Positions 36,892 through 44,724 of a stretch of DNA of 64,000 bases are shown here, one piece after another; positions within the stretch are counted from its first letter, which is position 1, and every line of letters begins with the position of its first letter. The notes beneath the pieces were generated by a model. The model saw only the letters and a program-made list of their open reading frames with translations, was not told the DNA's origin and searched no databases. The DNA is from Flavobacterium sp. (GTDB lineage Bacteria; Bacteroidota; Bacteroidia; Flavobacteriales; Flavobacteriaceae): positions 1-64,000 of the forward strand of contig NZ_JAPZSP010000025.1 in assembly GCF_027531705.1 (NCBI RefSeq). Reading direction: 5' to 3'. A program made the position numbers and the translations under genes.

Positions 36892-36893
36892 AT

Positions 36894-37850
36894 ATGAACA
36901 ATCAAGAACTACTTTTAAAGGAAATTAGAAAGCTCACTTCAACTTCATTGAATGATGAAATTTCTGCAATACTCAATATTAGTTATGATGCTGCTCACAG
37001 AAGAGTTTCAGTAAAAAGTAAGTTTTCTATAGATGAAACATTGCAATTGGCCAATCATTTTAATATTTCATTAGACAAATTATTTTTGAAGAACGATAAA
37101 GTTATTGTTGAGAAAACTATTGAAATCACTTCGTTAAACGATATGCTTTCATATTTTAAAAAATCGGCAGAGAGAATTGAACATTTAGCAAGTAATGAAA
37201 ATGTAACCTTATATTATTCTGCAAAAGATATTCCGCTATTTTACTTTATGGATGGAACCATTATCTCAAAATTCAAAGCTTATGTTTGGTTGAAATTGTT
37301 AAATCCAAATCAATCGGATGTTTCTTTTGAAAATTTTGTTGTTGATGAATCGTTTATGGAACATACGCAAAAGTTGAAAAAAATATATGAAAAAGTTACA
37401 GTAAAAGAAGTTTGGAATGACACGACTATCAATAGTAGTTTACAGCAAATATTATATTTTTATGAATCAGGGCTACTTAATTTTAATAGTGCTAAAGCTT
37501 TATGTTTAGATTTAAAACGCATTTTGAATTTGATAAAAGAAAAATCTAACCAATCAAATTCTAACTATTCTATCTATTACAATGAATTGATTTTGTTGAA
37601 TAATAACATGCTAATCGAAACCAATAAAAAGCTCACAATGTTTATTCCTTATACATTATTAGGTTATTTTATAACAGACAATTTGGAAAGTTGCAAAAAT
37701 GTACATCAGTTTTTCAAGCAGCAAATTCAGAATTCTAAATCTTTAAATCAATCAGGAATTAAAGAACAAAATTTATTTTTTAATAGAGCCAATAGAAAAA
37801 TTGATTATTACTTAGAACGATTAAATAATCAAGTTGATTTACTTTTTTAA
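36894..37850 (+). CDS. Putative HTH transcriptional regulator
   Basis: 318 residues. The first 65 look like a Xre-like helix-turn-helix: SLNDEISAILNISYDAAHRRVSVKSKFSIDETLQLANHFNISLDKLF. The remaining 250 residues are helical and unlike any domain I know, perhaps an effector-binding module. No membrane helix. Its ATG lies directly behind a 17-bp palindrome, and it diverges from the desaturase, so it may sense membrane lipid state; this is inference. This two-part layout recurs in Flavobacteria as an uncharacterised regulator type. Confidence 0.65.
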   Translation: MNNQELLLKEIRKLTSTSLNDEISAILNISYDAAHRRVSVKSKFSIDETLQLANHFNISLDKLFLKNDKVIVEKTIEITSLNDMLSYFKKSAERIEHLASNENVTLYYSAKDIPLFYFMDGTIISKFKAYVWLKLLNPNQSDVSFENFVVDESFMEHTQKLKKIYEKVTVKEVWNDTTINSSLQQILYFYESGLLNFNSAKALCLDLKRILNLIKEKSNQSNSNYSIYYNELILLNNNMLIETNKKLTMFIPYTLLGYFITDNLESCKNVHQFFKQQIQNSKSLNQSGIKEQNLFFNRANRKIDYYLERLNNQVDLLF

Positions 37851-37907
37851 AAAAAATTAGTTATTCTATATTACCTCATTTTTCTATTTTAGGAAGCAAA
37901 AAATAAT

Positions 37908-37915
37908 TAAATTTG
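37908..37915 (+). promoter_or_regulatory. Candidate -7 box (TAAATTTG) for the next gene
   Basis: TAAATTTG fits TAnnTTTG. Its TTG (37913) would otherwise be read as a start codon; the ATG at 37937 is preferred. Confidence 0.5.
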
Positions 37916-37936
37916 ATACTCCTAAAAATTCAAAAA

Positions 37937-38416
37937 ATGCCTAGAGAAAGAAAAGAAGATTCTCCTATAATTAAAAAAGCTGACTCCATTTTTAAACAAG
38001 TTGAAGCTTTGGTAAACGCCATTCCAGAAGAAGATGATTTTTTACAATCACAAGCTGGTTTAATGATGAGCGACAGCATGATGATTTGTGCAAAATTAGC
38101 TGGTGCCAGTAGTGTTGGCTTGTATAGTATAAGAATGCAAAACGCAGCAATCATAAGACAATGCGTCATGGATTTATACGTTTTTGTTGGCGGATTACGC
38201 TACCATGAAGGTTTTACATCTAACGATTATGTAGAACTAATTCGCAAAGAAATTGAAGAATTTAGATTACTCTTTATAGACTGGGTAGCTAGTTTTGACA
38301 AATCAGATTATTTATGGGACGAATGGGAATTGTTCAATCCACCAGGTGCAATTCCTCCAAGTGATGATGACTACAATGACCCTATAAATTGGGATGATTT
38401 TGATTTTGAAAACTGA
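37937..38416 (+). CDS. Hypothetical protein, helical with an acidic tail
   Basis: 159 residues, no signal or membrane helix. The body (about 10-125) is predicted helical (IKKADSIFKQVEALVNAIPEEDD, LMMSDSMMICAKLAGASSVGLYSIRMQNAAIIRQCVMDLY). The tail is acidic and Pro/Trp-rich (PPGAIPPSDDDYNDPINWDD). I do not recognise a family. It stands between the HTH regulator (87-nt gap with its own -7 box) and a terminator. Confidence 0.7.
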   Translation: MPRERKEDSPIIKKADSIFKQVEALVNAIPEEDDFLQSQAGLMMSDSMMICAKLAGASSVGLYSIRMQNAAIIRQCVMDLYVFVGGLRYHEGFTSNDYVELIRKEIEEFRLLFIDWVASFDKSDYLWDEWELFNPPGAIPPSDDDYNDPINWDDFDFEN

Positions 38417-38469
38417 TTGATTTTTTAAAATTTAACTTTATAAAAGTTTAATAGTAGTACTAGATAAAA

Positions 38470-38503
38470 CCCGAATTCATTTAGTTGAGTTGGGGTTTTT
38501 GGT
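38470..38503 (+). terminator. Terminator, second copy of the AATTCA-TTTAGT module
   Basis: CCCGAATTCA/TGAGTTGGGG with one mismatch and one G-U, loop TTTAGT as at 35694, then T-rich. Confidence 0.8.
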
Positions 38504-38567
38504 TTTATTTTATTCTTCACGCAACCTTTTTTTGTTTTGAAGACTATTAAATATAAAACAAAAAGTC

Positions 38568-39866
38568 ATGAGATCTATTAAAAAAATTGTCATAATCTTA
38601 ACGTCCTTATTTATATCATGCCAAGTAGAACCTCTGGATGAAAGCTTGTTAAACAACAGTGCTAACAACTCTAGTAATTCTGAAAAGATTGAAAAGAATT
38701 CTGAATTATACACATTGTTAGAAAACGTAACAAATGATAAAGGCAACCCAACTGAAAATATTGTATGCCTAGATTTTATTTATCCTTTTAAAGTTTTAGT
38801 TTATGATACTACTTCAGCTCAAATTGGAAATGTATTACTAACAAGCGACCAGCAATTTAGTTTGTTTTTAGAAAACCTTCCTATAGACCAAAAAATAAGC
38901 ATAAGTTATCCAATAAATACAATATTGGAAGATGGCGAAATTTTTTCTGTAAATAACAATTCTGAATTAAAATTAGCAATAGAAAGCTGTTCAAAAGAAG
39001 ACATAATAAACCATTGCAACAATACATTTGGTGGAGAACAATCAGTTTGTATTTGGAAAATACCCTATACAATAGAAAACGACAACAAATACTCCAGCGG
39101 GTATTTTAACACAAACAGTAATGGTTCTTTAGAATACACTTACAATGGAACTACTTATTCAGGAACATGGATATTCTTGTATGTTGACAATAAACTACAT
39201 ATAAATATAAATCTAGAAGGCTCATCCCAAGTTGCTCAAGATTGGAATATTGACAGGGAAATAGAATTGATTAATGAAGATATAGTAATAAAAAACGAAT
39301 TGAAAGATATTATTTTAAGAAAATCATGTGAGTCAATAATAGAATATCAAATAGGCGATACAGGTCCAGCTGGAGGAATTGTTTTTTATGACAAAGGAAG
39401 CTATAGCGAAGGTTGGAGATACATGGAAGCAGCACCTTTAGACACTAATTCGACAGAATGGGGTTGCTTTGGAACATTAATTGAAAACACAAATAGTCCT
39501 GAAATTGGCAAAGGATTATTAAACTCAATTTTAACGACAAATTATCATGACAATTTATTCAATTACTATTTGAACCCAAGCATTTGTAACTCAGCAAATA
39601 ATGGAACTGTCGCTAGTAGAGAGGCTCTCATTTTTGAAATAAACAATATAAAAGATTGGTTTTTACCTTCAGAAGAAGAACTTGCCTTAATGTATCAAAA
39701 TTTAAAAAATGAAAATTTAGGATCATTAACAAACTCTCATTATTGGAGTTCAACACAAGTTGATGAAAATAACGCAATAGCAATAGATTTCTCAAACGGA
39801 GCAGTAATTACTCAATTAAAAATTGAAATAATACCTACAAAAGCTAGGGTTATTAGATATTTCTAA
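38568..39866 (+). CDS. Lipoprotein with C-terminal DUF1566-like domain
   Basis: 432 residues. Lipoprotein signal MRSIKKIVIILTSLFISCQ. The middle part (about 35-255) is beta-rich and unfamiliar. The C-terminal about 170 residues form a DUF1566/Lcl-like domain: IGDTGPAGGIVFYDKGSYSEGWRYMEAAP, then DWFLPSEEELALMYQN, then HYWSSTQVDENNAIAIDFSNG. Such domains are found in surface adhesive or C-type-lectin-like proteins. It is 40 nt upstream of an ECF sigma factor and may share its transcript. Confidence 0.75.
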   Translation: MRSIKKIVIILTSLFISCQVEPLDESLLNNSANNSSNSEKIEKNSELYTLLENVTNDKGNPTENIVCLDFIYPFKVLVYDTTSAQIGNVLLTSDQQFSLFLENLPIDQKISISYPINTILEDGEIFSVNNNSELKLAIESCSKEDIINHCNNTFGGEQSVCIWKIPYTIENDNKYSSGYFNTNSNGSLEYTYNGTTYSGTWIFLYVDNKLHININLEGSSQVAQDWNIDREIELINEDIVIKNELKDIILRKSCESIIEYQIGDTGPAGGIVFYDKGSYSEGWRYMEAAPLDTNSTEWGCFGTLIENTNSPEIGKGLLNSILTTNYHDNLFNYYLNPSICNSANNGTVASREALIFEINNIKDWFLPSEEELALMYQNLKNENLGSLTNSHYWSSTQVDENNAIAIDFSNGAVITQLKIEIIPTKARVIRYF

Positions 39867-39906
39867 ATTCAAAAAAAGAAACGTATATTTAAAACAAAAA
39901 AAATTC

Positions 39907-40458
39907 TTGAATCTAGAAAACCTCATAAAATCTTGCATAAAGCAAAATAGGCAAGCACAAGAAGAGTTATACCATTTGTATAAAAAAACTCTTTTCGTGT
40001 TGAGTCTTAAATATTGCGCAAACGAAACTGAAGCTGAAGATAACCTTCATAATTCTTTTATTGAGATTTTCACCAACATTAAAAAATTTGATAACAAAGG
40101 TTCGTTTGAAGGTTGGATGAAACGAATTACCATAAATAAAGCTATTGATAGCTATAAAAAGAAACTCCAACATATTACTTTAAAAGATGACAATATCCAA
40201 GATACGACAATAGATGAAGATGAACTAGAATATTCACTAGATTATATCTTATCAATTATTCAAGAATTACCGCATCAATATCGATTAGTTTTTAGCTTAT
40301 ACGAGTTAGATGATTATTCACATCAAGAAATTGCTCAAATGCTTTCAATATCTGAAAGTACTTCAAAATCAAACTTGCATAGAGCAAAAGTTATTTTGAA
40401 AGAAAAAATAAAGTCAAAAAATTCATTCCATAATTACTCAATAGAAAATGGGAAATAG
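39907..40458 (+). CDS. ECF RNA polymerase sigma factor
   Basis: 183 residues, TTG start (NLENLIKSCIKQNRQAQEELYHLYKKTLF). Region 2 covers about 20-90, including SFIEIFTNIKKFDNKGSFEGWMKRITINKAID with the -10-contacting helix. Region 4 is at about 115-170 (LPHQYRLVFSLYELDDYSHQEIAQMLSISESTSKSNLHRAK). This is the standard two-domain ECF layout. The stop overlaps the next ORF by 11 nt. That ORF encodes a membrane protein, so the pair may work like sigma/anti-sigma. Confidence 0.92.
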   Translation: MNLENLIKSCIKQNRQAQEELYHLYKKTLFVLSLKYCANETEAEDNLHNSFIEIFTNIKKFDNKGSFEGWMKRITINKAIDSYKKKLQHITLKDDNIQDTTIDEDELEYSLDYILSIIQELPHQYRLVFSLYELDDYSHQEIAQMLSISESTSKSNLHRAKVILKEKIKSKNSFHNYSIENGK

Positions 40459-41983
40459 AAAAGATATAGGAACGATTTTGAAAGAAAAAATCAATCGTTT
40501 GGACAAATCTCCAAATGAAAATGGTTGGAATGCTATTCAAACTGAATTAGACAAAAAAAAGTCTAAAAAAGTTTTTTTACTATATTGGCTTTCAAGTCTT
40601 TTGATAATTTCATTAGGCATTCTCATAACGAGCAAACTTTTATTAAATCAACCTAAGAATAATGACACAATCCACTTAGAAAATAGATTAAATAAAATAA
40701 AAGAAAACCGAAATAACACCAATAATAAATCTAAAGATTCTAATCAAATTAAAATTGAAGCTAAATCAAAACATACTAATCTCACTAATGAAGCATCAGA
40801 AAAAATTGAAGAAAACAATAAAATAAATATTACTACAAAGAACAACAAGGTTTCAAAAACAACGCTAAACAACTCTAATCCAGTAAATGAAAAACATGCG
40901 TATAACAAAAAATCTACTTCAAACAAAAGGATAAGTGCTTTAAAAAGTAAAGAAGATAAATCTACATTCAAATCAAAAAAAATAGGATCAGTTTCAAAAA
41001 GAAAATTAAAAAAGAAAAAATCTAGTAGTATTCTTGAAAAAAATAACTTTGGCACTAACATTTTTCAAAATGATAGTTCATCAAAGAACAGCGAAAAGGG
41101 AAATACTAAATTTTCAACATCAAGTTCAAATGAGAACAAAGATTCTAATGTTATTATAAAAGACAAGTTAATTTCTGACGAAAAATTATCAATCCAGAAA
41201 ACTGGAAATAAACTTGAAAAAGAAAAGCTAAATCAAATTAGTAAAGACAGTATCAAAAAGAAAAATGAAGCTCTAAAAACAAAAAAAGATTCTGTCAGCA
41301 AAATTATAGAGAAAGAAAGATATGTAACTGTTTTTATATATGGAACACCAACTTTTTATAAACCACTGAATGAAAATTTCATACTAGATAACAGCTTAAA
41401 AAACAACCCTACAACATCAAAAACACAACTAAGCTATGGAGCTTACTTATGTTTTCAAGGAACCGACAATCTTAGTATTAGACTTGGATACGGAAAAAAT
41501 AACATAAAATATAGCACTCAAAATGTAACAATAAATACTTCTAACTTTTCAAATATAGATTATGATTCAGGGGTTTCAAATCAATTCATATATAGCCAGT
41601 CTAACAACTCAAAATCAATGTCTGTTTTTCAAGAGTTATCTTATACCGATATTCCATTTGAAATAAAATATAAGATATTAAAGAAAAAAGTAGGTTTTAA
41701 TGCAATTTTTGGTGTTAATTTTCTGCTACTAGAAAAAAATGAAGTTTCAATAGTAACTGAAAACGGTTTAAAATATAAAATTGGAAAAACTGGAAATCTT
41801 TTGAAACAAAGTTTTGGGGCAAACATAGGCTTAGGTCTTGATTATAAAATTTCTAAAAGAATAAAAATAAATGTTGAACCAATGATTAAATATCATTTCA
41901 AAGATATTGAAAATAGAAAGTCAGACTCTTATATCTTTAACATCTTAACTGGAATTGAATTCGATTTATTTAAAACTAATTAG
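40448..41983 (+). CDS. Envelope-spanning protein: cytoplasmic head, one helix, Lys/Ser-rich linker, beta-barrel
   Basis: 511 residues. Residues 1-38 are charged and cytoplasmic (IGTILKEKINRLDKSPNENGWNAIQTELDKKK). One membrane helix follows (about 41-62). Residues about 65-290 are a low-complexity linker rich in Lys, Asn and Ser. The last 220 residues look like a PorT/OprF-type outer-membrane barrel (YVTVFIYGTPTFYKPLN, YGAYLCFQGTDNLSIRLGYGKN, LGLDYKISKRIKINVEPMIKYHFK). The gene overlaps the ECF sigma gene, so the head may be an anti-sigma element tethered to an outer-membrane sensor. This is inference; the layout is seen in Bacteroidota. Confidence 0.75.
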   Translation: MGNRKDIGTILKEKINRLDKSPNENGWNAIQTELDKKKSKKVFLLYWLSSLLIISLGILITSKLLLNQPKNNDTIHLENRLNKIKENRNNTNNKSKDSNQIKIEAKSKHTNLTNEASEKIEENNKINITTKNNKVSKTTLNNSNPVNEKHAYNKKSTSNKRISALKSKEDKSTFKSKKIGSVSKRKLKKKKSSSILEKNNFGTNIFQNDSSSKNSEKGNTKFSTSSSNENKDSNVIIKDKLISDEKLSIQKTGNKLEKEKLNQISKDSIKKKNEALKTKKDSVSKIIEKERYVTVFIYGTPTFYKPLNENFILDNSLKNNPTTSKTQLSYGAYLCFQGTDNLSIRLGYGKNNIKYSTQNVTINTSNFSNIDYDSGVSNQFIYSQSNNSKSMSVFQELSYTDIPFEIKYKILKKKVGFNAIFGVNFLLLEKNEVSIVTENGLKYKIGKTGNLLKQSFGANIGLGLDYKISKRIKINVEPMIKYHFKDIENRKSDSYIFNILTGIEFDLFKTN

Positions 41984-41999
41984 TAAAAAAACAATCAAA

Positions 42000-42839
42000 A
42001 TGAAATTATTTAAATTAATAATCAAAAGCATTTTTTTCCTATTATTATTTTCATGTTCGAATGACAATAACGAGGAAGCATCAAACTCTGAGAACTTAAT
42101 GACTATTAAAAAAACTATTACGTACAATTATTATGTCAATACTAGTACCACGGAAAAAGTCATAAGTTACTTTGAAAACAATAAAGTAATTACTGACAGT
42201 ACATTTAACAACAATATATTTGCAAGAAAAGCAATGTATGAATATGGCAGTAATAATAGGCAACAAATTGTCTATAATAACACAAATGATTTTGTAGTAA
42301 AAAATATTCGTAACTATGATAATCTAAATAGAATAACTAGCATTAACAGTTATAACATTTCAAATCAGATTATATTCTCAAAATCATACGAATACCAAAA
42401 CGAAAATATTTTTGTAACAACAATTGCTGATGGGACATCAACTCTAAAATTTCACTATAAAACTAATTCTGACAACCTACTTTTTTACGAAAAAAATCTA
42501 ATTACAAACGAAACTAGAACTTTAGTTTATTCAAACAATAATCCCATCGAATTATTAGGAACGCCAAACAACACCAATTACGAATATTATTCAACTCTAA
42601 AACCTTCAAATATTCAGAATAATAATTATGAGATTAACAATACTGCTTTAATCAACTTACAATTAGAGCATATCTATCTATCATGCAATAATTTTTTAAA
42701 AAAAATATCAGGAACTACGTTTGTAACCGATTTTGAAAAACAGTTTAATTCTAATAACTATGAAACATATTCGAAAACAACCATTACTCGAAATAGCGGA
42801 AGCTATATTAGTTCAGAAATATTTACTTACTATAATTAA
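42000..42839 (+). CDS. Lipoprotein of unknown function, possible RHS-like beta repeats
   Basis: 279 residues from the ATG at 42000; the upstream in-frame codons lie inside the previous gene. Lipoprotein signal KLIIKSIFFLLLFSCSND. The body is Asn/Tyr-rich with repeating short strands (NIRNYDNLNRITSINSYNIS, KSYEYQNENIFVTTIADGTSTLKFHY), reminiscent of YD/RHS-type sheets but too short for a firm call. It is 16 nt after the barrel protein, last of the ECF operon, and ends before a terminator. Confidence 0.65.
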   Translation: MKLFKLIIKSIFFLLLFSCSNDNNEEASNSENLMTIKKTITYNYYVNTSTTEKVISYFENNKVITDSTFNNNIFARKAMYEYGSNNRQQIVYNNTNDFVVKNIRNYDNLNRITSINSYNISNQIIFSKSYEYQNENIFVTTIADGTSTLKFHYKTNSDNLLFYEKNLITNETRTLVYSNNNPIELLGTPNNTNYEYYSTLKPSNIQNNNYEINNTALINLQLEHIYLSCNNFLKKISGTTFVTDFEKQFNSNNYETYSKTTITRNSGSYISSEIFTYYN

Positions 42840-42867
42840 TTTAATAAATTTTGGTTAATTTGCTTAG

Positions 42868-42904
42868 CCCTAATTCAAACTAATGAATTGGGGTTTTGTT
42901 TTTT
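42868..42904 (+). terminator. Terminator, third (inverted) copy of the AATTCA module
   Basis: CCCTAATTCA/TGAATTGGGG, loop AACTAA, then T-rich. Compared with 35694 the sequence is close to its reverse complement. Confidence 0.85.
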
Positions 42905-42982
42905 TTATTCCTTTTTGTAACTTTTTTGCAACCCTTTACGTATAACAACATGAACACTTTAAAGTAAAGGAGAAAAATATAC

Positions 42983-43846
42983 ATGAGACAACTTAAAATC
43001 ACCAAGCAGGTAACCAATCGTGAAACTGCTTCTTTAGACAAATACCTTCAAGAAATTGGAAAAGTTGACCTTATTACTGCTGACGAAGAGGTAGAATTGG
43101 CGCAACGAATCAAAGCTGGCGATCAACGCGCTTTGGAGAAATTGACTAAAGCTAACTTACGTTTCGTGGTTTCTGTTGCTAAACAATACCAAAATCAAGG
43201 TCTAACCCTTCCCGATTTGATTAACGAAGGAAATTTAGGTTTGATAAAAGCAGCACAGCGTTTTGACGAAACTCGTGGTTTCAAATTCATTTCTTATGCG
43301 GTTTGGTGGATTCGTCAATCGATTCTTCAAGCGTTAGCAGAACAATCTCGTATCGTTCGTTTGCCATTAAACAAAATTGGTTCTATCAATAAAATCAACA
43401 AAATGTACGCATTATTAGAGCAATCTAACGAACGTCCGCCAAGTGCTGAGGAAATTGCAAAAGAGCTAGATATGACAGTAAATGATGTAAAAGAGTCTAT
43501 GAAAAACTCTGGTCGTCATTTATCAATGGATGCGCCACTTGTAGAAGGTGAAGATTCAAACCTTTATGACGTTTTACGTTCTGGTGAATCTCCAAATCCT
43601 GATAGAGAATTGATTCACGAAAGTTTGCGTACAGAAATTGAGCGTTCGTTAGAAACTTTAACTCCAAGAGAAGCAGACGTAGTTCGCTTGTATTTTGGAT
43701 TAGGTGACCAACACCCAATGACTTTAGAAGAAATTGGTGAAACTTTCGATTTAACTCGTGAGCGTGTACGTCAAATAAAAGAAAAAGCGATTCGCAGATT
43801 AAAACATACATCAAGAAGTAAAATCTTGAAAACATATCTTGGGTAA
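42983..43846 (+). CDS. rpoD: Primary RNA polymerase sigma factor RpoD/SigA
   Basis: 287 residues, the short Bacteroidota form. Region 1.2 [28 protein letters not shown]; region 2 [58 protein letters not shown]; region 4 [51 protein letters not shown]. Region 1.1 is absent. AAAGGAG about 11 nt before the ATG is a rare clear ribosome-binding site for this phylum. It reads TAnnTTTG promoters in relatives (established). Two tandem terminators follow. Confidence 0.96.
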   Translation: MRQLKITKQVTNRETASLDKYLQEIGKVDLITADEEVELAQRIKAGDQRALEKLTKANLRFVVSVAKQYQNQGLTLPDLINEGNLGLIKAAQRFDETRGFKFISYAVWWIRQSILQALAEQSRIVRLPLNKIGSINKINKMYALLEQSNERPPSAEEIAKELDMTVNDVKESMKNSGRHLSMDAPLVEGEDSNLYDVLRSGESPNPDRELIHESLRTEIERSLETLTPREADVVRLYFGLGDQHPMTLEEIGETFDLTRERVRQIKEKAIRRLKHTSRSKILKTYLG

Positions 43847-43880
43847 ATTCCAAATGACAAATTCCAAATCCCAAATGTTG
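43846..43880. repeat. 7-nt tandem array AATTCCA x5 after rpoD
   Basis: Units AATTCCA, AATGACA, AATTCCA, AATCCCA and AATGTTG in exact register, beginning in the rpoD stop codon. Confidence 0.75.
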
Positions 43881-43899
43881 GAATTTTATAAAAGTAACA

Positions 43900-43926
43900 A
43901 ACAGTCTGATTAACTGTTCGTTTTTT
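43900..43926 (+). terminator. First of two terminators after rpoD
   Basis: AACAGT/ACTGTT with loop CTGATTA, then CG and six T. Confidence 0.65.
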
Positions 43927-43938
43927 GATTGATGATTG

Positions 43939-43969
43939 AAACCTCGGCTGATTACCGAGGTTTTATTTT
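43939..43969 (+). terminator. Second terminator after rpoD
   Basis: AAACCTCGG/CCGAGGTTT, nine pairs, the same loop CTGATTA as the first, then T-rich. Confidence 0.85.
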
Positions 43970-43990
43970 TTTCAAAAATGACAACCTTAT

Positions 43991-44022
43991 GAACTTTGAA
44001 TAAATCTTTGTGAACTTTGCGG
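43991..44022. repeat. CTTTG-word repeat upstream of rpe
   Basis: GAACTTTGAA, ATCTTTGT and GAACTTTGCGG place CTTTG at 43994, 44006 and 44015. It overlaps the -33 region of the rpe promoter. Confidence 0.4.
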
Positions 44023-44031
44023 TTAAAATTT

Positions 44032-44039
44032 TACCTTTG
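44032..44039 (+). promoter_or_regulatory. -7 box (TACCTTTG) for rpe
   Basis: TACCTTTG fits TAnnTTTG, with a TTG at 44008 at a 21-nt spacing. It lies downstream of the in-frame GTG at 44010, ruling that start out. Confidence 0.55.
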
Positions 44040-44060
44040 TCAAAACAACATAACTACACA

Positions 44061-44723
44061 ATGAAGAATACACTTATTGCTCCATCTTTACTAGCAGCTG
44101 ATTTTGCCAATTTGCAACGCGATATCGAAATGATTAACAATTCAGAGGCCGATTGGTTTCATATCGACATTATGGATGGCGTTTTTGTTCCAAATATTTC
44201 ATACGGAATGCCCGTTTTAGAAGCAATTACGAAACATGCAACTAAAACTATTGATGTGCACTTAATGATTGTTGATCCTGATAGATATATAAAAACTTTT
44301 GCACAGTTAGGTTCTAACATACTAACGGTACATTACGAAGCTTGTACGCATCTTCACAGAACTTTACAGGCTATAAAAGCAGAAGGAATGAAAGCTGGAG
44401 TTGCCTTAAATCCACACACTAATGTAGATTTACTAGAAGATGTAATTAATGATATCGATGTGGTTTTGATAATGAGTGTCAATCCTGGTTTTGGCGGACA
44501 ATCATTTATAGAAAACACCTATTCTAAAATTGAAAAGCTAAAAGCATTAATTACTAGAAAAAACGCTTCAACATTAATAGAAATTGACGGTGGTGTAACT
44601 GATAAAAATGCGGAAAAATTAGCAAATGCTGGCGCAGATGTTTTAGTGGCTGGAAGTTTTGTTTTTAAAGCAAAAAATCCAACTGAAACTATAAGTGCAT
44701 TAAAAAAATCTGTGAATTCTTAA
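44061..44723 (+). CDS. rpe: Ribulose-phosphate 3-epimerase
   Basis: 220 residues from the ATG at 44061. TIM-barrel motifs are all present: APSLLAADFANL, WFHIDIMDGVFVPNISYG, KTIDVHLMIVDPDRY, VHYEA, VLIMSVNPGFGGQSF, and EIDGGVTDKNAEKLANAGADVLVAGSFVF. Metal ligands His/Asp are in place (HIDIMD, DVHLM, EIDGG). It interconverts ribulose-5-P and xylulose-5-P. Convergent with the next gene: the two stop codons are 1 nt apart. Confidence 0.97.
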   Translation: MKNTLIAPSLLAADFANLQRDIEMINNSEADWFHIDIMDGVFVPNISYGMPVLEAITKHATKTIDVHLMIVDPDRYIKTFAQLGSNILTVHYEACTHLHRTLQAIKAEGMKAGVALNPHTNVDLLEDVINDIDVVLIMSVNPGFGGQSFIENTYSKIEKLKALITRKNASTLIEIDGGVTDKNAEKLANAGADVLVAGSFVFKAKNPTETISALKKSVNS

Positions 44724-44724
44724 C

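Noticed and set aside
40744..41061. Minus-strand frame rich in Phe and Leu
   Set aside because: It is the complement of the Lys-rich linker of the barrel protein (AAA/AAG read backwards).
44010..44060. GTG start extending rpe by 17 codons
   Set aside because: A good -7 box (44032-44039) lies inside it and the family starts at the ATG at 44061.
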